A stretch of 61,661 bases of DNA from Nonlabens sp. (GTDB lineage Bacteria; Bacteroidota; Bacteroidia; Flavobacteriales; Flavobacteriaceae), in assembly GCA_020630715.1 (NCBI GenBank), contig JAHDIQ010000011.1, forward strand, positions 34,193 to 95,853, given 5' to 3'. This document shows, piece after piece, positions 15,757 through 24,670 of this stretch; within the stretch, counting starts at the first letter, position 1, and each line of letters begins with the position of its first letter. The notes beneath the pieces are model-generated. The model made no database searches. It was not told the DNA's origin and worked only from the letters and a program-made list of their open reading frames with translations. Made by a program: the position numbers and the translations under genes.

Positions 15757-17289
15757 ATGAATCGATTTATAGCAGTTTACGTTTTTTTGATATTAAGTAT
15801 TCCTCTTTATGGACAATCTCCTTCATTAGATCTTACCTATGGTACAAACGGTTATGCTTCTGGTATTTCAAACGGTAGTTTTGTGAATTATGCCCAAATG
15901 CTACCTGATGATAGTATCATTATTATAGGAGAACCTAACGCTAATACAGAGTTTTATGCAGAGAAGTTTTTGCCTAGCGGTCAGCGTGATATGACTTTTG
16001 GAAATAATGGATTTATCTTACATGAAAGCCTTTTAAACTCAAAGGAGGAACCTAGTGGAATGATCATTCAGCCAGATGGAAAAATTCTAGTCTCTGGTAA
16101 AGCAGATGTAAACCCTAGTCTTTTTGGAACTTATGACAACGTATTTGTTGCTCGTATGATGCCAGACGGCTCCTTAGATATAAGTTTTGGGACTAATGGT
16201 TATGTAAAAGTCGATCTAGGAACTAACGATGATGAAGCATGGGGAATTGCTATAGATAGTTCTGGTAGTATCTATGTATTAGGGACATTGCAAACGGCAA
16301 ATGGCAATGAAAGTAGACTCCTTAAATTTACAGATGTAGGTGTTCTCGATTTAACTTTTGGCGCAAATGGAATCTTAGATATCTACTTACAAGCAGATAC
16401 TCAAATTACAGACATCATTATAGATGCAAATGACAACTTGTTTCTTTCTGGTGTTGTAGAAAATATTAATCAAGTCAACGATGCAGTGATTCTTAAAATG
16501 GATCAAAATGGTGTTTTAGATCCTACTTACGGCACCAGTGGAATAGTTACCATAGTGGACGGTTTTAATACTAATGGTGTGGCACGTAGTTTTTTCACAC
16601 CTACTGGAGAATTAGTAATAGCACATGCTGTGTTCTCATCTACTACTGGTAGACAAGTGAGAATTTCTAGATTAGTATCAAACGGTTCATTTGATACTAC
16701 CTTTAACACATCTGGACAATTGTATTTAAATCCTAGCTTAAACAGTTATTCTACGTTTTTTCCTTATGATATTAAACTACTGCCAGATGGGAATTATTTA
16801 ATTCTCAATGATCTAATTCGTAATAATAATTATGACTTGTATTTTTTCAAGATCACACCTAGCGGAGTTTTAGACACAAGTTTTAATTCTTCTGGAGAAT
16901 TCTGGCTAGATAGATCAACGCATCAAGATTATAATCGTGACATTCATATAGAAAGTGATGGTGATGTTATCATATCTGGAATGTCCACAGACAATACGAC
17001 CCGATTTAATACGCTAACTAAATTTGATGGTATCGTAACTTTAAGTATAGAAGAAAATGAACCATTACCTTTTAAGGTTTATCCTAATCCTGTAAAAGAT
17101 TATTTTACTATTGATTCTAACGGTTTAAGTATTCAATCTATTCAACTTTATAATTTAACTGGATCTAAAATCAAGACTGACTACTTAAACCATCAAATGG
17201 ATATATCTAGTTTATCATCTGGTATGTATATCCTTGAAATTATAGATAACGATAATAGCAAAACACTTTTAAAAATCATCAAAAAGTAA
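15757..17289 (+). CDS. Secreted delta-60 repeat protein with T9SS type A sorting domain
   Basis: A 510-residue protein with signal peptide (about 1-20, cleavage after GQ) and about seven delta-60 repeats (pattern LDxTFGxNGxxxxxxG; for example LDISFGTNGYVKVDLG). Residues from about 430 form a Por secretion C-terminal domain: KVYPNPVKDYFTI, IQLYNLTGSKI, and LSSGMYILEI followed by LLKIIKK. This sends it across the outer membrane by the type IX system for surface anchoring or release. The repeats probably form a beta-propeller; the ligand is unknown. Confidence 0.88.
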   Translation: MNRFIAVYVFLILSIPLYGQSPSLDLTYGTNGYASGISNGSFVNYAQMLPDDSIIIIGEPNANTEFYAEKFLPSGQRDMTFGNNGFILHESLLNSKEEPSGMIIQPDGKILVSGKADVNPSLFGTYDNVFVARMMPDGSLDISFGTNGYVKVDLGTNDDEAWGIAIDSSGSIYVLGTLQTANGNESRLLKFTDVGVLDLTFGANGILDIYLQADTQITDIIIDANDNLFLSGVVENINQVNDAVILKMDQNGVLDPTYGTSGIVTIVDGFNTNGVARSFFTPTGELVIAHAVFSSTTGRQVRISRLVSNGSFDTTFNTSGQLYLNPSLNSYSTFFPYDIKLLPDGNYLILNDLIRNNNYDLYFFKITPSGVLDTSFNSSGEFWLDRSTHQDYNRDIHIESDGDVIISGMSTDNTTRFNTLTKFDGIVTLSIEENEPLPFKVYPNPVKDYFTIDSNGLSIQSIQLYNLTGSKIKTDYLNHQMDISSLSSGMYILEIIDNDNSKTLLKIIKK

Positions 17290-17345
17290 TTTTAGGGAAT
17301 TATAGATCATTCTAGGTGAATGATGTAAATGTGATGAGGTGATAG

Positions 17346-17369
17346 TTGATAGTAAATTTGTACTATCAA
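17346..17369 (+). promoter_or_regulatory. Perfect inverted repeat over a -7 box
   Basis: TTGATAGTA (17346-17354) and TACTATCAA (17361-17369) flank AATTTG; the -7 box TAAATTTG (17353-17360) lies between and inside them. A repressor bound here would block transcription of the next gene. It could also be a transcript hairpin. Confidence 0.55.
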
Positions 17370-17390
17370 TTAATAATAAAGCTTATCGCC

Positions 17391-17831
17391 ATGAAAATGT
17401 TATCAACTATCATATTTTTATTTATTTCACTAACTGCGTTAGGTCAGGAGTATCGAGATCAATTAGATGAAGTTGTTGTCATCCAAAACCATATAGTAGA
17501 AAATAGTTTTATAACTACTAACAAGGAATTGACTACTACGTCCAAACTTAAAATTAGAAAGCAGATTAAAGTAGCGCAAGAATCAAATGATGTTTTGCAA
17601 CTTTCTACAGATAGTACCATCGTTAAAATAAGTAAAGAAACTTATTTAAAAATGATAAGAAAATCAGCAAATAGGAGTGAGGACCACAAGCAGTTTTTAG
17701 ACCAGTTAAGTAGAGAGTTACCATTGCTAGAAGAAAGCATTTGCAATGATCGTTCTTTTATAGAATTGTACCAAGTAGTACGTCCTCAAACAATGAATGG
17801 AAAGTTAGATACGTTACCTAGCGTATTATAA
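17391..17831 (+). CDS. Small secreted protein of unknown function
   Basis: A 146-residue product from the ATG at 17391 (MKMLSTIIFLFISLTALGQ signal peptide, cleavage after GQ). A frame beginning at 17346 would start inside the operator and is unlikely. The mature protein is charged and mostly helical, with no cysteine pairs or family motif I recognise. It ends before a bidirectional terminator shared with the OmpA gene. Confidence 0.65.
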   Translation: MKMLSTIIFLFISLTALGQEYRDQLDEVVVIQNHIVENSFITTNKELTTTSKLKIRKQIKVAQESNDVLQLSTDSTIVKISKETYLKMIRKSANRSEDHKQFLDQLSRELPLLEESICNDRSFIELYQVVRPQTMNGKLDTLPSVL

Positions 17832-17835
17832 ATCT

Positions 17836-17877
17836 AAAAAGGCCTTCACAGCAAAGAGAAAACTGAGTGAAGACCTT
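17836..17877. terminator. Bidirectional terminator
   Basis: AAAGGCCTTCAC pairs with GTGAAGACCTTT (one mismatch) around an 18-base loop, between convergent genes. Confidence 0.7.
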
Positions 17878-17901
17878 TCTGACCAACCAACTAAAACTTA
17901 T

Positions 17902-18783
17902 TTACTCTTCATTACTTTTTGAACTTAGTGGCTGGGAATCACTTGCGATAAGTGCAAAAAACTTATCTAGATTAGGCATAATGATAATCTTAGTACGTCT
18001 ATTTCTTGATCTATTTTCATTATTAGAATTTGCTACTAATGGATCATAACTAGCTCTACCAGCTACAATTAATTGATCTGGTGAAACGCCAAATTTTTCT
18101 TGAAGCCTACGTACTATCGACGCACTACGTTCTGTGCTTAAATCCCAATTGTCTTTTACATAACTACCTTTTTTAACCGTTCTATCATCCGTATGACCTT
18201 CAACTAGAATCTCTAACGATGGTTCTGAATTTACGATTTCGGCAATTTTTGCAAGAATATCATCTGCATCGTCGCCTATACGGTAGCTACTATCTTTAAA
18301 TAATAGATGATCCTCAATATTGATCATTACCACAGATTCTTCAATAGATGCGTTAATGGTCTTTCCTGTTGCAAATCCATTAATCGATTGCATCATGTTA
18401 TGAGAAATAGCAAGGTTAAGAGAATCTTTTAAAGTTTTTGCATTGGCTAGTTTCTCTACTGGAACTTGCTTTAAGGTATTGCGCATAGCAACTTTATTAT
18501 TCTCAGATAATACTAGTGATCCATCAGAGCTGGTGACTAGCATTTCGTTTTTTAACACTGAATTATCCGTATTTAAGGATGCTATTTTCTGGTTATAGCG
18601 TTCTACTCGCATTTGGATTTGTTCCATTTGTCGTTGTAAATCCTCTTGGGCAACTTTGGTTTTTACGAGTTCGCTACGTGTGTTGTTGTAGTTTCCCTCT
18701 AATTCTGTGTACTTTTTCTTTGAAACGCAACTAACACATAGCACTGCGATGGTTGCGATTAATACAGGTTTTCTAAAATTCAT
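17902..18783 (-). CDS. OmpA-family lipoprotein
   Basis: A 293-residue envelope protein. It begins with a lipoprotein signal (probable acylated Cys19, followed by VSKKKY), continues with a coiled coil at about 25-90 and a C-terminal OmpA-like peptidoglycan-binding domain (about 150-275) with LVEGHTDDRTVKKG and NWDLSTERSASIVRRL. It probably tethers the outer membrane to the cell wall. It has its own unit, convergent with the small secreted protein gene. Confidence 0.9.
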   Translation of the reverse strand: MNFRKPVLIATIAVLCVSCVSKKKYTELEGNYNNTRSELVKTKVAQEDLQRQMEQIQMRVERYNQKIASLNTDNSVLKNEMLVTSSDGSLVLSENNKVAMRNTLKQVPVEKLANAKTLKDSLNLAISHNMMQSINGFATGKTINASIEESVVMINIEDHLLFKDSSYRIGDDADDILAKIAEIVNSEPSLEILVEGHTDDRTVKKGSYVKDNWDLSTERSASIVRRLQEKFGVSPDQLIVAGRASYDPLVANSNNENRSRNRRTKIIIMPNLDKFFALIASDSQPLSSKSNEE

Positions 18784-18930
18784 AGCAATTTTTTATGGTA
18801 GTACGTTTTAAAAACTGCTTTGGATGAATTAACGTGCTGTTTTTTTATGGAATTCTGTTACATGGTGCTATTGAAAAATTTAAAAGCATATTAATTATGA
18901 TTAAAAAAGGATTCATTGTAAATTGAATTT

Positions 18931-18970
18931 CGCTTTCGCGCGTCGCACTGAGCTTGTCGAAGTGAAAGCG
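18931..18970. repeat. Repeat A interrupted by repeat B
   Basis: CGCTTTCGCG (18931-18940) and AAAGCG (18965-18970) together make an exact repeat A. The 24 bases between them (18941-18964) hold repeat B, CACTGAGCTTGTCGAAGTG (18946-18964). One dispersed palindrome has been inserted into another. Confidence 0.85.
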
Positions 18971-19003
18971 TCATCTAATCACATCACATTAAACCTTTAT
19001 TCT

Positions 19004-19480
19004 ATGAATTATTCTAAAGTATTAGTATTGTTAGCGGTAGTCTTTACCTTTTTTTCTTGTGTTAAAGAGCCAGAAAAACCACAACAAACAGATGAAGAAG
19101 CATACGTAGCGGTAGAAGCAGTCGTGCAAGGTTTATTTGATGAGGTATGGGCAGGATATGATGAAAACGCCATTACAAAATATCAAACAGATGATTTTTT
19201 ATTGCTAGAACATGGTGAGGTCTGGAATAACGATACCATAGCAAACTGGTGTAAAGAGGCACAAACTAGAAATTCTGGTTATGAACGTATCAATAATTTT
19301 GAACGTATTGATGCGCGACGTAACGGTGATAAACTATGGCTAGCCTATCATAATTATGGAACCTTTAAAAAAGATACGATTCAATTTGAAAGAGGCTGGT
19401 TAGAAAGTGTGGTAGCCGTAAAAAAAGATACGATCTGGAAATTAGAATTGATGCATTCTACAAGACAACCTATAAAATGA
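19004..19480 (+). CDS. Lipoprotein with NTF2-like fold (SnoaL/DUF4440 type)
   Basis: A 158-residue protein from ATG 19004 with lipoprotein signal MNYSKVLVLLAVVFTFFSC (acylated Cys19). The rest fits an NTF2-like fold: helix with VVQGLFDEVWAGYDENAITKY, then DFLLLEHGEVWNNDTIANW and strands ending in KKDTIWKLELMHSTRQPIK. A longer frame from 18923 would be encoded by the nested repeats and is rejected. Function unknown; such domains are often enzymes or binding scaffolds. Confidence 0.8.
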   Translation: MNYSKVLVLLAVVFTFFSCVKEPEKPQQTDEEAYVAVEAVVQGLFDEVWAGYDENAITKYQTDDFLLLEHGEVWNNDTIANWCKEAQTRNSGYERINNFERIDARRNGDKLWLAYHNYGTFKKDTIQFERGWLESVVAVKKDTIWKLELMHSTRQPIK

Positions 19481-19608
19481 TAATTCACTGGATGTACTGA
19501 TAACAGTAGATTGTCGGGCAAATGTCGGGTTTAAATCACTTTAAATATTTTGAGTGAACAGCTTTGTCTAACTAATCTTGTCCTGTTCAATCATTAAAAT
19601 AGCATATC

Positions 19609-20439
19609 ATGAATCAGCCGGAATTAGGAAATTACATCGCACAATTAAGAAAAGAACAAGGTCTTACTCAAGAAGAACTTGTAGAAAAATGCAACATTAA
19701 TGTACGCACTATACAGCGTATTGAGAATGGTGATGTTACACCACGTAGTTATACTATAAAGAATATTCTAGAAGCACTAGGAAAATCATTTGATGAAGTT
19801 TATCAAGGCAATAAAGAAATCCAAACGGTAAAGGAAACACTACAAGAATCTCCTACTTATACTTATAATTATCGCACCTTAATTATCGCTGGAATTGCTG
19901 GAGTGATATTGTTTATTTGTAATCAATTAATGACTACAAATGATGTCATGCATTCTTTTACAACAGATAATATCCTTTCTCAAACGGCTTATAGCACACT
20001 CGGGATTATTGGTATGATAAGCGCTGTGATTTTGTATTTAGGAGTTTATCATATAGGACAAATTAGAGAAAATAGTTTGTTGAAACTGTCTGCAATTTTA
20101 GCGATGATACTTAATATTTGCGCTACCACATTTTTAGTTTTTTACATTGATTATAATACAGACTTCACTAGTTCTGTGGAGATTGCGCTAGGAATAGCTG
20201 TAGTAGTAATGACTGGAATTGCCTACATCATGCTAGGCGCTGGATACCTTGCGCAACGTAAGGACGAGCAAGGAATAGATCGATATATGGGATTTATTGC
20301 TTTACTGGCTGGTGGAATGATTATTACTATTATTCTAGCACCTATAGCACTACTTTTTATTATCATTTTTGATATCACACAGATTATTTACCTGATAAAA
20401 AACGCAGATAAAAGCAAAAAGACTCAACTAGATCACTAG
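19609..20439 (+). CDS. Membrane-bound XRE-family transcriptional regulator
   Basis: A 276-residue protein. Residues 8-62 are an XRE helix-turn-helix (YIAQLRKEQGLTQEELVEKCNINVRTIQRIENG). From about residue 82 there are six membrane helices. HTH regulators fused to membrane domains occur in Flavobacteriia, with unknown signals. The stop codon lies in the stem of its terminator. It is a single-gene unit. Confidence 0.88.
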   Translation: MNQPELGNYIAQLRKEQGLTQEELVEKCNINVRTIQRIENGDVTPRSYTIKNILEALGKSFDEVYQGNKEIQTVKETLQESPTYTYNYRTLIIAGIAGVILFICNQLMTTNDVMHSFTTDNILSQTAYSTLGIIGMISAVILYLGVYHIGQIRENSLLKLSAILAMILNICATTFLVFYIDYNTDFTSSVEIALGIAVVVMTGIAYIMLGAGYLAQRKDEQGIDRYMGFIALLAGGMIITIILAPIALLFIIIFDITQIIYLIKNADKSKKTQLDH

Positions 20440-20453
20440 TTGAGTCTTTTTTT
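20416..20453 (+). terminator. Strong terminator overlapping the XRE gene stop codon
   Basis: Perfect 11-bp stem GACTCAACTAG / CTAGTTGAGTC, loop ATCA, A-run before and T-run after. It can serve both convergent genes. Confidence 0.95.
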
Positions 20454-20471
20454 AAATCTAAAAGCGTATTC

Positions 20472-21404
20472 TTAATTGTCTGAAAATGCTTCTACATCTA
20501 CTTTCTGCATCTCTAACTTATTGTCAAATTGTAAGGTTCTAATAGGGAATGGGATATTAATACCTTCCTTGTCAAATGCTTTTTTAAGTACAATAATCGC
20601 CTCGCTGGTGTTTACTAATTTTTGCAAGCCATTTTCAATATCATAGTAAAAACGCAACATAAAATTGATACTACTACCGCCAAATTCACGGTAGTAAAAC
20701 TCTACATCATCTTTAGAATCTATCTGGTCAAAGTTGTCTACAATCGCTTGTTTTGCGACCTCACGCACGTGATCTAAATCACTTTCATAACCTACACCAC
20801 AATTAATGATGACACGCATTGTTTTAGTAAGTCCATAATTTTTCATGGGACTCTCCATAATGGATTTATTAGGAATGATCACCGTATTATTATCTGCCGT
20901 ACGCAGTACAAACTTATTAAGGTCGATATTAATGATTTCACCTTCATAGCCATTAGTCTCTACCCAATCGCCTATGTTCACCATTTTCCTAAAACTTAAA
21001 TGGATACCACTTAAGGTATTAGATAAGGTACCTTGTAGCGCTAGACCTATTACAAGACCAGAAACACCAGCACCAGCGATAATCGCTTGAACCGTTTCAT
21101 TCAATTCTAGTACGTTAAGGGCAATAAAAATTCCACCTACAATTACTACCACGGCAGATGCTTTTCCTATCAATCTGCGCACTGAGACTTGGTTTACCTT
21201 ATTTTCTAATAAACGTTGCACTCCTTTACTTACCCATCTAGAGATGAAGTAGGTGATGATTAAAACGATGGATGCAACCGCTAGATTAGGTAGTAAGATG
21301 ATAAAACTTTCGTACCACGACTCTAGTTGTGTTGTGATCATTTCTGTAGTTGATAATGAATTTGTAGAAGCCGTTTGGGTCGCTTCTGTGGTTGTGTTTT
21401 GCAT
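20472..21404 (-). CDS. MscS-family mechanosensitive ion channel
   Basis: A 310-residue inner-membrane protein with three helices in the first 140 residues. It carries the pore/MscS signature (GAGVSGLVIGLALQGTLSNTLSGIHL) and a cytoplasmic beta domain with NIGDWVETNGYEGEIINIDL, followed by the C-terminal alpha/beta domain. It is a small-conductance-type channel that releases solutes on hypo-osmotic shock. Compact form, one pore domain. Confidence 0.92.
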   Translation of the reverse strand: MQNTTTEATQTASTNSLSTTEMITTQLESWYESFIILLPNLAVASIVLIITYFISRWVSKGVQRLLENKVNQVSVRRLIGKASAVVVIVGGIFIALNVLELNETVQAIIAGAGVSGLVIGLALQGTLSNTLSGIHLSFRKMVNIGDWVETNGYEGEIINIDLNKFVLRTADNNTVIIPNKSIMESPMKNYGLTKTMRVIINCGVGYESDLDHVREVAKQAIVDNFDQIDSKDDVEFYYREFGGSSINFMLRFYYDIENGLQKLVNTSEAIIVLKKAFDKEGINIPFPIRTLQFDNKLEMQKVDVEAFSDN

Positions 21405-21544
21405 AATTAGTATTGGGTTTTGCTACAGTATAACATTCTATGATGTGCACAGCAAGTATTTAACAGCCTTTAACGGTATTTGGTCTCAATAAGGTTAATA
21501 AATCCTAAAATGGCTGGGTCTTATTAACAGTATTGAAATTATTT

Positions 21545-21560
21545 CGCTTTCGCGAAAGCG
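21545..21560. repeat. Repeat A, intergenic
   Basis: Perfect palindrome in the context ATTT-core-TAATC, 28 bases before the next gene. Confidence 0.95.
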
Positions 21561-21588
21561 TAATCTCAACAACCATTATCTTTAACCC

Positions 21589-22218
21589 ATGAAATATTTT
21601 TTTACAATTACAATTGTGCTCTTAGGTTTGACATCATGTAAGTATGGTGAAACACTTAAGGCATTTGAACAGATAGATGCAAGCGTACAATTATCCCAAG
21701 AAGAACAAATTAAAGATGTAACTGCTTTAAAAAAGCAAGTGACAGATAGCGCTATGGCAAATCCAGCCCGATATGCCAGTGCTTTTAACCACGCAAATGA
21801 GTTTCATACAAAAACAGAAACTTTACTAGCAGAAATACGTGCGGTTAAAGAATTAATCAACCAGCAAATGAGCGATCAACCTGATTTTGAAGAAATGAAT
21901 GAACATCTAGATGAGGTTTTTTATGACGGAGAAGAACCGTCAGAACATGGTTTACGATTAAAGAAAGCTCTAGAAAATTACCTACTCACAGCAGAGGATC
22001 AATTGTATTTCTTTCCAGAGGCAGAGAAGATGGCAAAACGCGCTTTTGATACAGCACCAGTTTTAAACCGTGAAGGCAAAGAGATCGAATGGTTAGAATA
22101 CAACTATAAAGGCTATCCAGCTATTGCCTCAAAAACAAAACTCACACTGCTGGAACAAGAAGCTTATAAAGTTGAACTTACCTTTTTACGTGCTTTACTA
22201 GAAAAACCACAGTTTTAA
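21589..22218 (+). CDS. Lipoprotein resembling the N-terminal region of GldM
   Basis: A 209-residue protein with lipoprotein signal MKYFFTITIVLLGLTSC (Cys17). The following segment resembles GldM: TLKAFEQIDASVQLS early, a helical middle with YDGEEPSEHGLRLKKALENY, and the late pattern WLEYNYKGYPAIASKTKLTLLEQEAYKVE, close to the GldM pattern W...F...P....LTLLSKLQNDV. GldM proper is 500+ residues with a membrane helix and drives type IX secretion. This is a short, lipid-anchored relative, so its role is uncertain. Era follows after 17 bases. Confidence 0.5.
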   Translation: MKYFFTITIVLLGLTSCKYGETLKAFEQIDASVQLSQEEQIKDVTALKKQVTDSAMANPARYASAFNHANEFHTKTETLLAEIRAVKELINQQMSDQPDFEEMNEHLDEVFYDGEEPSEHGLRLKKALENYLLTAEDQLYFFPEAEKMAKRAFDTAPVLNREGKEIEWLEYNYKGYPAIASKTKLTLLEQEAYKVELTFLRALLEKPQF

Positions 22219-22223
22219 TAGTC

Positions 22224-22231
22224 TAAATTTG
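22224..22231 (+). promoter_or_regulatory. -7 box directly before era
   Basis: TAAATTTG ends four bases before the era ATG. If used, the transcript would begin at or next to the start codon. No -33 TTG is seen, so this may be chance. Confidence 0.3.
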
Positions 22232-22235
22232 TCCT

Positions 22236-23150
22236 ATGGAAGAAAAGGTAGCTCAAGCGGTAGAACATAAAGCAGGTTTTGTAAATATTGTAGGGAATCC
22301 TAATGTGGGAAAATCTACTTTAATGAATGCGCTAGTAGGTGAACGACTTTCCATCATCACTAGTAAAGCGCAAACGACCAGACATCGTATTCTAGGAATT
22401 GTGAACGGTGAAGATTTCCAGATGGTGTTAAGTGACACACCTGGAATTATTAAGCCAGCGTACAAACTGCAAGAAAGCATGATGGAGTTTGTGAAAAATG
22501 CTTTTGAAGATGCAGATTGTATTCTTTATATGGTAGAGTTAGGAGAGAAGTCATTGAAAAATGAAGCCTTTGAAAAACGACTCACATTTGCCGAAGTTCC
22601 TGTATTTGTCCTAATTAATAAAATAGATAAAGGTGATGCACACCAGTTAGAAGAATCTGTAAATCACTGGAAGGAGAAGCTTCCCAATGCAGAGGTTTTT
22701 GCGATTAGCGCTCTAGAGAATTTTGGAGTACCACAATTGCTTTCACGTATTATAGAAGTATTACCAGTATCGCCAGCATTTTATCCTAAAGATGCACTTA
22801 CAGATAAGCCAGAACGCTTTTTTGTCAATGAATCTATACGCGAGAAAATCCTTTTACATTACAAAAAAGAAATCCCGTATTCTGTAGAGATTGACACAGA
22901 AGAGTTTTTTGAAGATGAAGATATTATACGTATCAGGTCTGTCATTATGGTAGAACGTGAAACCCAAAAAGGTATCATCATAGGCCATAAAGGTAGCGCT
23001 ATAAAACGTGTAGGAACAGAAGCTAGAAAGGACTTGCAGAAGTTTTTTGGCAAACAAGTCCACATAGAACTATACGTAAAGGTGAATAAAAACTGGCGCA
23101 GTGATGAGAGACAGTTACGCCGTTTTGGGTATAAAGGAGATCATAAATAG
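22236..23150 (+). CDS. era: GTPase Era
   Basis: A 304-residue protein of normal Era length. The GTPase domain has G1 GNPNVGKST (20-28), G3 DTPG (about 69), G4 NKID (about 127) and SAL. The C-terminal KH domain has the GIIIGHKGSAIKRVG loop (about 245-259). Era binds the 3' end of 16S rRNA and is needed for small-subunit maturation. Confidence 0.96.
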   Translation: MEEKVAQAVEHKAGFVNIVGNPNVGKSTLMNALVGERLSIITSKAQTTRHRILGIVNGEDFQMVLSDTPGIIKPAYKLQESMMEFVKNAFEDADCILYMVELGEKSLKNEAFEKRLTFAEVPVFVLINKIDKGDAHQLEESVNHWKEKLPNAEVFAISALENFGVPQLLSRIIEVLPVSPAFYPKDALTDKPERFFVNESIREKILLHYKKEIPYSVEIDTEEFFEDEDIIRIRSVIMVERETQKGIIIGHKGSAIKRVGTEARKDLQKFFGKQVHIELYVKVNKNWRSDERQLRRFGYKGDHK

Positions 23151-23214
23151 TATTCAGTTTACAGTTTACGGTTAACAGATAACGTTAAGGGATTGAAGTT
23201 AGATCAAATAACTA

Positions 23215-23997
23215 TTACGGTTCCACTCGTAAAGGAACTGTCGCTACTAGATTCTCAACACTAGCTTTTTTACTACCACCAGATTTTTCTATGGTGATGT
23301 TTAAATCTGTGGCGTTTTTAAGCGTTTCAACACTTATAGTTTTAGGTAGTAAGTCATCTATAATAGCAAGCGACATCATTTCACCATCTACATCTGCCCA
23401 AAGTTGATAATCATGACGATCATCTAATTCAGGAAGTGAAGCAATTTCTATTTGTGCTTTACCTAGTGTCGCATTGTGATATGCAATGACTCTAAGAGGT
23501 TGTTCCTCTATGTAACCACGTAGTAAGTATTTATCAGTATCTGCAGATTCAATGAAATCTAGTCGTTCTTCTAGAATTAGTTTTTGAGCTTCTGTGAATT
23601 CAAAACTACGTTCTAGGTCTTCATAATTAGTTACAGTTTCTACCATTTCTTGTTTTAAAGAACTGTTAGCCTGATATAAGTAAACAAAACCACTTAAGGC
23701 AAATATGGTAACGATCATCGCAGCGATGTTGAGCCAGTTTGCAGTAGCATTATTCTTTGTGTCTACTTTAATTTCAGTGAGAATTCTATTTTCTACAACT
23801 TCTGGTGGATTGACACTATGAAGTTGCGCGTATGTAGATAGATCATCTTGCAATTGGTCATAGGAATCCTTTACTTCTGGATGTTTTGAAATCATTTCCT
23901 CTACATAAATGCGATCTTTTTCTTCAATCGAATCTATGAGGTATTGCTCTAGTAATCCAGAGTTTAAAAATGCTATGATGTCTTTATCTTGTGACAT
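23215..23997 (-). CDS. Anti-sigma factor, RskA-like
   Basis: A 260-residue single-pass membrane protein. The cytoplasmic part (1-85) has the pattern LEQYLIDSIEEKDRIYVEEMI of anti-sigma-K/RskA proteins. There is one helix (about 88-107), a short coiled coil (about 110-150), and an extracytoplasmic beta domain (DDRHDYQLWADVDGEMMSLA) typical of RskA. It lacks a clear HxxxCxxC zinc motif. It lies 3 bases after the sigma-factor gene and should hold the sigma factor at the membrane. Confidence 0.9.
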   Translation of the reverse strand: MSQDKDIIAFLNSGLLEQYLIDSIEEKDRIYVEEMISKHPEVKDSYDQLQDDLSTYAQLHSVNPPEVVENRILTEIKVDTKNNATANWLNIAAMIVTIFALSGFVYLYQANSSLKQEMVETVTNYEDLERSFEFTEAQKLILEERLDFIESADTDKYLLRGYIEEQPLRVIAYHNATLGKAQIEIASLPELDDRHDYQLWADVDGEMMSLAIIDDLLPKTISVETLKNATDLNITIEKSGGSKKASVENLVATVPLRVEP

Positions 23998-24000
23998 AGT

Positions 24001-24558
24001 TTAACTATTCGTGAGCAATATAAGAACCACAATTTGTACAGTGGTGCGTAATTGAATTAATGCGTTGCGTATTCTAGATTTAAACGTTCCTAATGGTAAA
24101 TCTAAATAATTAGCAGCTTCTACATGTGTCATTCCTTTAAAAAAAACAGTATGAATGGCTTCTTTAAATTTATCATCCAGTGCGTTAATTTTACTGTGTA
24201 AATTTTCCACATCTTCTATTTCTAACCTAGTTTCCTCTAGTATTACGTTCGTTTTCTCTAATTGGATTTCTTTAGATTGTTTTTTTTGCTTTTTTCTTAA
24301 GTAATCAATAGTGGTGTTTCTAGTGATTTGAAAAACCCAAGTAAATAATTTTGCCTTTTCAGGATTATAGGTATCTGCTTTTTTCCAGACTTTAATAAAA
24401 GCGTCTTGTAGAATATCACTTGCTAGATCCTCATCATGTACCATTTGCAAAATACTACCATATAATGAGGCACTGTATTTTTTGTAAAGCATTTTCATGC
24501 CGCGTTCATCGCCTTCTTGAAGTAATTCTGTGATATGTTGATCTACAAATGAGGACAA
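24001..24558 (-). CDS. ECF RNA polymerase sigma factor (SigK-like)
   Basis: A 185-residue sigma factor with region 2 (SILQMVHDEDLASDILQDAFIKVWKKADTYNP) and region 4 (MTHVEAANYLDLPLGTFKSRIRNALIQLR). The IRNALIQLR C-terminus runs into a hydrophobic tail. It is co-transcribed with the RskA-like anti-sigma gene. Divergent from it is a fasciclin-domain gene. Confidence 0.95.
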   Translation of the reverse strand: MSSFVDQHITELLQEGDERGMKMLYKKYSASLYGSILQMVHDEDLASDILQDAFIKVWKKADTYNPEKAKLFTWVFQITRNTTIDYLRKKQKKQSKEIQLEKTNVILEETRLEIEDVENLHSKINALDDKFKEAIHTVFFKGMTHVEAANYLDLPLGTFKSRIRNALIQLRTTVQIVVLILLTNS

Positions 24559-24605
24559 AATCTATTTAACGTTTTTTTATGTTGATGTAATAATCTGAAT
24601 CTAAG

Positions 24606-24624
24606 TTACGTGCGTACAACGTAA
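24606..24624. promoter_or_regulatory. Inverted repeat between sigma factor and fasciclin genes
   Basis: TTACGT and ACGTAA separated by GCGTACA, in the middle of the 112-base divergent region. Candidate ECF promoter or operator; no sigma recognition sequence can be assigned with certainty. Confidence 0.4.
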
Positions 24625-24670
24625 AGATGCATCACTCTTTTTAAAAAATTAACAACAAAAAAAACAAATC

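Noticed and set aside
18923-19003. N-terminal extension of the NTF2-like lipoprotein (MNFAFARRTELVEV...)
   Set aside because: It is encoded by the nested repeats A and B and would bury the lipoprotein signal peptide that starts at 19004.
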